This document shows, in pieces, positions 15,919 to 21,886 of a stretch of DNA of 23,327 bases. The stretch is from assembly GCA_036389715.1 (NCBI GenBank), contig DASVWH010000092.1:1-23327 (forward strand). Reading direction: 5' to 3'. Below the pieces are notes generated by a model. It ran no database searches and was not told the DNA's origin. It saw only the letters and a list, made by a program, of their open reading frames with translations. Both the position numbers and the translations under genes were made by a program. Every line of letters starts with the position of its first letter. Within the stretch, counting starts at the first letter, position 1. Origin of the DNA: DASVWH01 sp036389715 (lineage in GTDB: Bacteria; Acidobacteriota; Blastocatellia; Pyrinomonadales; Pyrinomonadaceae).

Positions 15919-17264
15919 TTTTGAGCTATCTCACGGAGGCGCGCGCGCAGGGCCTCTTCGTCTACGGTGAGGATGCGGCCTTCCCTGTAGATTTCCCTTC
16001 CGGCCACTATCGTCGCCAGCACATCGCGCGCTGAAGATGAGAAGACGAGGGCCGTGGCAGCGTCATAGCCGGGCGTTTGATGTGTGCCGTCGAGAGCGAC
16101 GACGGCAAGGTCAGCCTCTGCGCCTTCGACGAGCACGCCCGTTCGGCCTTCGAGGCCGAGAGAGCGTGCGCCCCCCCGCGTCGCCGTCTCCAGCGCCAGC
16201 CCGGCGCTCATCGTTTGCACCCCTTCCCCTGACTCATCACCGGCCCGCGCAAACAGCAGGGCGAAGCGCGCCTCTTCCATCATGTCGCAGGTATTGTTGC
16301 TCGCCACCGAATCGCTGCCGAAGCCGACTGTTACGGAGTGCTTGACGAAGGAAGCGAACGGCGCGCGGCCATGACCGAACTTGGCGTTCGATTTGGGGCA
16401 GTGAGCGATGCTCGCGCCCGTTTCCCTGATAGTCTCCAGGTCGGCCTCGTCCGTCCGGACGCAGTGGGCCAGGAGCGGTCGCGCCCGCAGGAACCCGTGC
16501 CGCGCCAGATATTGAATGGTGGAGATGCCGGGCGCGTCCCATTCTATGCCGCGGCGCGCGAGGCTCTCCGCAAACGGGCCGCGCCCCTCGCGCATGAAAA
16601 GGCTCTCGGCTTCAGACTCCGCCGCGTGCATCATCAACGGCAGTCCCTCGGCCAGGCCGAAGTCCGTAATCAGCTCCAGCTGCGGCGCGCTGACGGTGTA
16701 GGGCGCGTGCGGCGAGACTCCGACCCGGACCAGTCCGCTCTCGTATTCGCGCAGCTTGAAGACCTTTTCCCGCAGCTTCTCGAAATGAGAGAGCGCTTGG
16801 GCCGGGTTCGGGCCGAAGGCTTCCTGGTAAACAGTCCCGCGCAGGCCCACGTCCTTGAGCGCCCTCATGCTTGAGCTGGCGGCATCGCTGGCGTCGCCCA
16901 GGCAGGTCACGCCCGCGCGCGCGGCCTCGATTGCGCCCCACGCCGCCGAGACGTAGAGGTCTTCCGGCGTCATTCGTTCGAGCCGCGCCGTCGTCAGTTT
17001 CCTGAGCCAGGCGAAGAAATCCGCCTCTTCGCGTTCGAGATAGCCGCGCAGGGCCGTCAGTTCCAGGTGCGAATGGGTATTGACGAAGCCGGGCAGAATC
17101 GCCGCCTCGCCGAAATCCTGCGCGAGGGCTTGCGGGTAGCGCGCGGAGACTTCGGCGCGCATCCCGACGCCGACGATGAGCGAGCCTTCGACGGCCACCG
17201 CCCCGTCATGAATCGGCGGCGAGATAATCGGCAGGACGTGGCGCGCACAGTAAAGGGTCGTCAT
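15900..17264 (-). CDS. Metal-dependent amidohydrolase, Trz/SsnA deaminase-like (454 aa)
   Basis: An amidohydrolase-superfamily enzyme with the N-terminal metal motif PGFVNTHSHLE (His64, His66), LMMHAAESEAE and LLAHCVRTDE (further metal and catalytic His), AHCPKSNAKFG and GFGSDSVASNN (catalytic Asp). A small beta-sandwich at both ends (HDGAVAVEGSLIVGVG; ADLAVVALDG) completes the fold. The pattern fits hydrolytic deaminases of the SsnA/TRZ/MtaD group, including aminodeoxyfutalosine deaminase of menaquinone synthesis, but no neighbour supports one substrate. The ATG at 17264 has only a weak GGA upstream. The C-terminal tail VNSES and the stop codon are encoded by the heptad repeat that continues toward ackA. 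Confidence 0.85.
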   Translation of the reverse strand: MTTLYCARHVLPIISPPIHDGAVAVEGSLIVGVGMRAEVSARYPQALAQDFGEAAILPGFVNTHSHLELTALRGYLEREEADFFAWLRKLTTARLERMTPEDLYVSAAWGAIEAARAGVTCLGDASDAASSSMRALKDVGLRGTVYQEAFGPNPAQALSHFEKLREKVFKLREYESGLVRVGVSPHAPYTVSAPQLELITDFGLAEGLPLMMHAAESEAESLFMREGRGPFAESLARRGIEWDAPGISTIQYLARHGFLRARPLLAHCVRTDEADLETIRETGASIAHCPKSNAKFGHGRAPFASFVKHSVTVGFGSDSVASNNTCDMMEEARFALLFARAGDESGEGVQTMSAGLALETATRGGARSLGLEGRTGVLVEGAEADLAVVALDGTHQTPGYDAATALVFSSSARDVLATIVAGREIYREGRILTVDEEALRARLREIAQKVNSES

Positions 17265-17351
17265 CGGTTTTCCGGTCCGCGAAAGTTATCAGGATGAGCG
17301 GCAAACTCATCTGGATGAAACGCAACGAAGCCTGCCCCGTCAACGTCCGGG

Positions 17352-18017
17352 CTACTCTTCATGGGTCGAGGCCGTGAGCTGCGTCCCCAGCCCGTGCAGC
17401 TTGACGATCAGGCGACCATTTTCCGTCACAGAGGCAACCACGCTCAGGCTCACCTCGTGTTCCCCGTCGCTCGCCTCGCGCACTTTGAAGTTCTCCAGCC
17501 GCAGCCCTTCGCCGTCGAGCAGCTCAAGCAGCCGGGCGAGAGACGATGCCGGGTCACGCGTCATCAGCGTGTAATGAAACATCCGGCTGCGCCGCACCAG
17601 CACGCGCTCAAGTCGTCGCAGCAGGACCAGCACGAAGATGATGAGCAGCGTCGTCACGAGCGCAGCGCCGTACATTCCGTCTCCGACCGCGACGCCGATG
17701 GCGGCCACGACGAAGATGGTCGCCGCGGTCGTCAGGCCCGTCACGGAGCCGCGCGATTGCATGATGACGCCCGCCCCGATAAAGCCGATGCCCGTCACGA
17801 CCTGTGCGACGAGCCGCGCCGGGTCCGTGTAGGCGAGGCCGCCGCTGATGTGGCGCGACATAATCATAAACAGTGCCGCGCCGACGCAGATCAGGACGTT
17901 GGTCCGCAGCCCTGCGGGCTTACGGCTCAATTCGCGCTCCAGGCCGACCGCGCCGCCGCACAACATTGCGACCAGCAGCTTAATCCCGATCTGCATCGTT
18001 ACCGGATCATAAGTCAA
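17352..18017 (-). CDS. MgtC/SapB-family membrane protein (221 aa)
   Basis: The N-terminal membrane domain carries the MgtC signature: LLVAMLCGGAVGLERELS followed by KPAGLRTNVLICVGAALF, then VVTGIGFIGAGVIMQ and LTTAATIFVVAAIGVAVG, about four to five helices. A soluble C-terminal domain of about 85 residues is ACT-like, as in longer MgtC proteins. MgtC proteins act in adaptation to low magnesium and in some bacteria inhibit the F-ATPase; the role here is untested. I chose TTG 18017 because AAGGAG lies exactly 8 nt upstream. ATG 17996, seven codons in, has no Shine-Dalgarno sequence. It starts 21 nt after the MFS stop and is probably in that operon. Confidence 0.9.
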   Translation of the reverse strand: MTYDPVTMQIGIKLLVAMLCGGAVGLERELSRKPAGLRTNVLICVGAALFMIMSRHISGGLAYTDPARLVAQVVTGIGFIGAGVIMQSRGSVTGLTTAATIFVVAAIGVAVGDGMYGAALVTTLLIIFVLVLLRRLERVLVRRSRMFHYTLMTRDPASSLARLLELLDGEGLRLENFKVREASDGEHEVSLSVVASVTENGRLIVKLHGLGTQLTASTHEE

Positions 18018-18038
18018 GACGATAGCTCCTTCTCGCTG

Positions 18039-19460
18039 TCAAGAGAGTCGGCGTTGTGCTTCCCGCCTGCCGCGCAGGATGAACCACATGATGCCCGAGA
18101 GTGCGACGACCGCGCCACCCGTCGCCGCCACCGGCCTGATGCCGTAGCTGTCCGCGGCGGCCCCCGCCGCCAGCATTGAGCCGACCATCATCAGTGTCGT
18201 CAGCGTTTCATAAGAGGCGAAGACGCGCCCGCCGTAGCGATCATCCGTGCGCATCATGATGATCGTCTGCTGCGCCGTCCACCAGATGGCGAAATTGATT
18301 TCGCGCGCGACCAGGACCAGGGCCGCGCCCCAGAGGTTCGGCATCAGGCTGAAGAGCGCGAGCCCGCAACCGTCAAAGATCATCGAGCGCCCCATCCGCG
18401 CTCCCAGGCTTTCGCCCGCCGCGCTGTTGAAGCGCCGCGCTATCGGCGCTCCGATGACGCCGCCCGCGCCCATCGCGATAAAGAGGACGGAGATGCCGAA
18501 GTCCGTCGGACGTGTCAGCATGCCGCCAACCGCGGCTTTCCCCAGCTGCGCGCCGAAGATGCTGTAGAGCGCACGCGCCACGCCGTTGCCCAGCCCCCAC
18601 CCGGCGGCGACGATAAAGATGGCCGAAAGAACATTGATGCTACGGACGTAGCGCAAGCCTTCACGAAAGTCAACGACGACGCGCCCCAGCCCTGCACGCA
18701 AGCGCGGCGAATGAGAGACGCCGCGCCGCGCCGGTAAAGCCTTTAGCCGCGAAGGGCTCCCGGCTTCGGCAGCGGCGGCGGCCGCGTCAGCCGCTCTTGC
18801 AGCGTCACCTTCTGCGCCCTCCGTCATAATCGCAGCGGCGTCGCGTTCATTCGTCCGCGGCTCCCTGCGCTGCGTCGCGCCGCGTATCCGTCGAATCATC
18901 CAGACGGAGACCAGAAAGGTCGCGGCGTTGAGAATGAAGACGATGTCGCGCCCGGCGAAGGTTGCCACCAGGCCGCCGAGAGCCGAGCCGACGGCAATGG
19001 TCGCGGCGGTCGTCGAAGCCGAAAGCGAATTGGCGCTCAAAAGCTGCGCCGGGCCTGCGACCAGGTTCGGGAGCGCGGCGCGCTTGGCCGCGTTGAAGAA
19101 GGCCGAGACGGCGAAGAGTGAGGCCCCGACGATGTAGATAACGGGCAGCGTCGCCACCCGTCCGGCGAGCAGAAATCCGAGCGCCAGAAAGGCACGCACG
19201 AGGTCCGCCGCGATCATCACGCGCCGCCTGTCCACACGGTCAACGACGACGCCCGCCAGCGGACCGAAGAGAAACAAGGGGACGTGTCGCGCCAGCGCAT
19301 AAAAGGCGACGGCGTGCCCTTCATAGCCCGGTCCGGCCAGCTCTATGGTCAATGCCAGGACGGCAATATTGTTGAACCAGTCTCCGATTTCGGAGACGAC
19401 CTGGCCATACCAGAGACGACGGAGGTCCAGATTTTCGACGAGCAGCCGCCGGTACGTCAA
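18039..19460 (-). CDS. MFS transporter, MFS_3/EntS-like (473 aa)
   Basis: A twelve-helix major facilitator protein. It has LRRLWYGQVVSEIGDWFNNIAVLAL at the start, VVVDRVDRRRVMIAADL as the loop 2-3 motif, and helices throughout. The pattern resembles the MFS_3 group with enterobactin exporters and related permeases. The central cytoplasmic loop (about residues 200-260) is unusually long and low-complexity, including AARAADAAAAAAEAGSPSR. Translation starts at TTG 19460, overlapping the previous stop as TTGA, with GGAGG 7 nt upstream inside the lytic transglycosylase gene, which indicates translational coupling. The substrate is unknown. Confidence 0.85.
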   Translation of the reverse strand: MTYRRLLVENLDLRRLWYGQVVSEIGDWFNNIAVLALTIELAGPGYEGHAVAFYALARHVPLFLFGPLAGVVVDRVDRRRVMIAADLVRAFLALGFLLAGRVATLPVIYIVGASLFAVSAFFNAAKRAALPNLVAGPAQLLSANSLSASTTAATIAVGSALGGLVATFAGRDIVFILNAATFLVSVWMIRRIRGATQRREPRTNERDAAAIMTEGAEGDAARAADAAAAAAEAGSPSRLKALPARRGVSHSPRLRAGLGRVVVDFREGLRYVRSINVLSAIFIVAAGWGLGNGVARALYSIFGAQLGKAAVGGMLTRPTDFGISVLFIAMGAGGVIGAPIARRFNSAAGESLGARMGRSMIFDGCGLALFSLMPNLWGAALVLVAREINFAIWWTAQQTIIMMRTDDRYGGRVFASYETLTTLMMVGSMLAAGAAADSYGIRPVAATGGAVVALSGIMWFILRGRREAQRRLS

Positions 19461-20086
19461 CGGCTCGCCTCCGGCGCAGCGGACGGCTGCTGCTGCTTGT
19501 TCGGGTCGCGCGCGTGTTCCTGCTTGAGCTTGCGGTAGCGTTCGAGGATCGAAGTCACGTAGGCGCGCGTCGAGGGAATATCAATGCGCGAGATGAACTG
19601 GTCCAGGTTGAGCGAGGCTGTGGAGCCTCCGGCCGGGCGATTCCACTCCGCGGCCCGGCTCGGCCCGGCATTGTACCCGGCGATCATGCGCGCCTCCGCG
19701 CCCGGCGTATCGCGGTACTGCTCGTAGAGTTTTTCGAGATACCAGCAGCCTATCTGGATGTTTCGCTCCGGGTCGCGCAGGACCGACTGCGGGTCTTGCG
19801 CCATCCGCCGCACCAGCTCCGGCATGCCCGTCTCGGCCGCCCACTCGCGCCCGACCTTCGGCGTCACCTGCATCAGCCCGATCTCGCCGTCGCCGCCGAT
19901 CTTCCAGGGGCTAAAGTAGGTCTCTTCGTAAATGACGCTCCAGACCAGGTCGGGGTCTAGACGGTAGACGCCCGCCTGCCGCGCGATCAGCGCATCGTAG
20001 CGGTGAATCCAGTATTGATTGAAGAAATAAACTCCGACCGCGCCCAGGGAAAGGATGATGAGGATAGCAATGATGAGACGCTTCAT
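19457..20086 (-). CDS. Membrane-anchored lytic transglycosylase, SLT domain (209 aa)
   Basis: A single N-terminal anchor (RLIIAILIILSLGAVGVYFF) is followed by an SLT/lysozyme-like domain. The catalytic Glu is probably Glu55 in VWSVIYEETYFSPWKIG, then GEIGLMQVTPKVG, RNIQIGCWYLEKLYEQY and MIAGYNAGPSRAAEW, all standard for goose-type SLT enzymes that cleave peptidoglycan into 1,6-anhydro-muropeptides. ThrTyr replaces the usual Ser-x after the catalytic Glu. The C-terminus is polar and Gln-rich. The ATG at 20086 has no Shine-Dalgarno sequence; a heptad element begins 5 nt upstream. It is coupled to the MFS gene downstream through a TTGA overlap. Confidence 0.9.
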   Translation of the reverse strand: MKRLIIAILIILSLGAVGVYFFNQYWIHRYDALIARQAGVYRLDPDLVWSVIYEETYFSPWKIGGDGEIGLMQVTPKVGREWAAETGMPELVRRMAQDPQSVLRDPERNIQIGCWYLEKLYEQYRDTPGAEARMIAGYNAGPSRAAEWNRPAGGSTASLNLDQFISRIDIPSTRAYVTSILERYRKLKQEHARDPNKQQQPSAAPEASR

Positions 20087-20091
20087 CGTTT

Positions 20092-20151
20092 GTCGGATGC
20101 CGGATTGCAGATGTTAGATGTCAGCTACTAACATCGCGCATCTGACATCCG
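20092..20151. repeat. Palindromic heptad element, NNNNGAT class
   Basis: The left arm reads GTCGGAT, GCCGGAT, TGCAGAT, GTTAGAT, GTCAG in 7-nt phase. The right arm holds the reversed pattern (CTAACATC, ATCTGACATCC). About 17 of 23 positions pair, with almost no spacer. It fills the 68-nt gap between the 262-aa gene and the lytic transglycosylase gene. Confidence 0.85.
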
Positions 20152-20154
20152 CTC

Positions 20155-20943
20155 TTAGTTCCTTCGCTTCAAGCCTGACCAGAAACTGGCGTTCGCGTAA
20201 GCCGGGTCAACGCCTTCGTAGCGCGAGCGCAGGGCTCGCTCGTCAAGCACGTGGCCCTGCAACCAGACCTCCGCGGCGAGCGTCGCGCCGACCGCCAGGC
20301 TACTGCCGCGCAAGGCCCTGCGGTTGACCAGAACCTCCAGCTTCAAGCGTTCCAGGTCAACGTAGACCCAGTACAGCTCGCTTCCCGAGAGCGGATTGCG
20401 CAGCGGCTTGAAGGCGATCACGCGGCCCGTCAGGGACCAATCGTTTTCGTGCGCGGCGCGCGACGGCGCGGCCCTTTCGAGCGGCTCCAGGCAGGCCGCA
20501 GAGGGCTTGCGGCAGACCCTCGCCCGGTACGCCAGCCCGCAGAGACCGACGTGCAGCTCCTGCGCACGGAATCCCTCGGGGCCGACCTCCGTCAGGTTCT
20601 GCAACTCGAAGAGAACCTCCGTCTCCGTCCCGTCACAGTAACCGTGCACGACGGCCTCGCCCTCCTCGTCGTATTCGGTCAGCGCCCAGGGGCTGATGCG
20701 CTGCGTGTAGCGCGCGCGAAATCCCGGGCGGCAATCGGCATAAAAGATATCGCCCGTGCCGGACTCGTAGAGCACCGTCCAGACCTCCAGGCCCTCGCCG
20801 AGCTTCCAGCAGCGCCCGTGCAGCACAGCGCCGCGCCGCGAGAGCTGTGTCGGCTCGCCCTGATGCCCCGCGCGCTCGGCCAGATGATTGAAGGCCTTCT
20901 CGCTCGGAACCTCAAGCCCGATTGTCTCGAACGTGACATCCAT
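20155..20943 (-). CDS. Conserved-looking hypothetical protein (262 aa)
   Basis: I do not recognise a family. The protein is soluble, acidic at the start and basic at the very end, with no signal peptide or membrane helix. It begins MDVTFETIGLEVPSEKAFNH, then has beta-rich segments (GLEVWTVLYESGTGDIFYAD; AVVHGYCDGTETEVLFELQN). A central stretch FKPLRNPLSGSELYWVYVDL is followed by LEVLVNRRAL and AAEVWLQGHVLD, which read like an OB-fold or small beta-barrel domain. Cysteines are scattered. No Shine-Dalgarno sequence precedes the ATG; AACAAG and a poly-A/T tract separate it from the heptad element 15 nt upstream. Codon use looks like that of its neighbours, so it is probably a real gene in the same transcription unit. 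Confidence 0.7.
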   Translation of the reverse strand: MDVTFETIGLEVPSEKAFNHLAERAGHQGEPTQLSRRGAVLHGRCWKLGEGLEVWTVLYESGTGDIFYADCRPGFRARYTQRISPWALTEYDEEGEAVVHGYCDGTETEVLFELQNLTEVGPEGFRAQELHVGLCGLAYRARVCRKPSAACLEPLERAAPSRAAHENDWSLTGRVIAFKPLRNPLSGSELYWVYVDLERLKLEVLVNRRALRGSSLAVGATLAAEVWLQGHVLDERALRSRYEGVDPAYANASFWSGLKRRN

Positions 20944-20958
20944 CTTGTTTAAAAAAGC

Positions 20959-21063
20959 AGTTTTCAGTTTTCAGTTTTCAGTTTTGAGCAAGTAGCTTTT
21001 TCAGTCAACCGTGATTCGGTCTCCGCGTTTTAACTGAAAACTGAAAACTGAAAACTGAAAACT
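20959..21063. repeat. Palindromic heptad element, TTTTCAG class (second copy)
   Basis: The left arm (20959-20988) is tandem TTTTCAG with the last unit TTTTGAG. The right arm (21032-21063) is four tandem CTGAAAA units. The arms are almost perfectly complementary over about 28 nt around a spacer of about 43 nt. It occupies most of the gap between the 75-aa and 262-aa genes. Confidence 0.93.
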
Positions 21064-21075
21064 ACTCCCCCTGCA

Positions 21076-21303
21076 TTATCGCGCAGCGCGCTTGCGGCGT
21101 CCACGACCCGGGCTCTCTTCGGCGGGCTCTGCGACGCGCGGCGCGCGGCTCTTGAGGCCGCGAATATTTCGCTCTTTACCGTAGGCGGGGACGGCCCCCG
21201 ACCTGACCATCTCCGTAAAGAGGTCCACATCATAATCGGCCTCACGCGACATCTCTTCGCGAATCGCGTGGAGCACTACGAGGAATTTTGGTTTGCGATA
21301 CAT
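21076..21303 (-). CDS. Small basic-tailed protein downstream of PIN gene (75 aa)
   Basis: It begins MYRKPKFLVVLHAIREEMSREADYDVDLFTEMVR when read as two halves, an amphipathic helical N-terminal part similar in style to short partner proteins found beside PIN-domain toxins (LHAIREEMSREADYD). The C-terminus is a basic, disordered tail (PGRGRRKRAAR) that could bind nucleic acid. It follows the PIN gene on the same strand by 103 nt. No Shine-Dalgarno sequence is present: five heptad units end four nt before the ATG. The start is chosen because the helical segment begins there. Antitoxin function is inference only; the order toxin-then-partner is the reverse of classical vapBC. Confidence 0.6.
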   Translation of the reverse strand: MYRKPKFLVVLHAIREEMSREADYDVDLFTEMVRSGAVPAYGKERNIRGLKSRAPRVAEPAEESPGRGRRKRAAR

Positions 21304-21307
21304 AGTG

Positions 21308-21418
21308 GGTCAATAGTAAATCGTCAATCGTAAATAGTGAATAGGAAAATCACGGAGCGGCGCTTTTGGCTCGCAGCCGTCGCGCGCTCTTCTCAGATTT
21401 AACGGCTTATGATTCACG
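21308..21418. repeat. Heptad element, NGTNAAT class, one arm decayed
   Basis: The left arm is five exact-phase units: GGTCAAT, AGTAAAT, CGTCAAT, CGTAAAT, AGTGAAT (21308-21342). A degenerate opposite arm at 21394-21418 reads CGTGAAT, CATAAGC, CGTTAAAT on the minus strand. It contains the end and stop codon of the PIN gene. The class is the same as at 15807-15918. Confidence 0.8.
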
Positions 21419-21886
21419 CAGCTCCGTTGCTTCCGAGACCAGGAATTCCGGCGTCACGATCATCGGGACGAAGAAGCCCGCGGCCGTGTTGAAGAGCCGG
21501 ATGCGGGCCTGTCGCCGGACGTTGGCCAGGTGTCCGAAGTTCCAGGTCACCAGATAATCTATCTTGTGAAACGAAGCGACGGCGACATGCAGCGCGTCGG
21601 CGATGTACTTGCGATGAAAGATGCCGCGCGCGATGTAGCCTTCGGCCAGAATGGCGACCTCGTCCGTCAGCTCGACCTGTTCGAGCTGGCCCGCCAGCTT
21701 CAGGTAGCCCGTCCGGTGCGGCTCCGGGACGCGCTCCAGCTCGCGCAGGACCAGCGGCGAAATCACGGCGCGGTATTCCGGCATCTCGTGCTCCCACCAG
21801 CGAATCGTCAGGTCACGGCGGAAAGGCTCGCCGTTATCCAGGTAAGCGCCGATGACGGATGTTTCCAGGTAAAGGCTCTGTTTCAT
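21407..21886 (-). CDS. PIN-domain protein, VapC-like (159 aa)
   Basis: A PIN-domain ribonuclease fold: SLYLETSVIGAYLD at the start has the usual first acidic position as Glu (LETSV rather than LDTSV). It continues with VLRELERV (conserved Glu), YIADALHVAVAS (third acidic residue, Asp) and DYLVTWNFGHL (fourth, Asn in place of Asp is common here). VapC-type toxins cleave tRNA or rRNA; other PIN proteins act in RNA processing. The ATG at 21886 overlaps the stop of the upstream TPR-retropepsin gene as ATGA, so the two are translationally coupled. The C-terminus (LRES, stop) lies in a decayed heptad repeat. A 75-aa candidate partner follows. Confidence 0.85.
   Translation of the reverse strand: MKQSLYLETSVIGAYLDNGEPFRRDLTIRWWEHEMPEYRAVISPLVLRELERVPEPHRTGYLKLAGQLEQVELTDEVAILAEGYIARGIFHRKYIADALHVAVASFHKIDYLVTWNFGHLANVRRQARIRLFNTAAGFFVPMIVTPEFLVSEATELRES

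Noticed and set aside
15807..21418. CRISPR array
   Set aside because: The repeat unit is only 7 nt, there are no spacers between units, the arms are inverted, and no cas genes are present.
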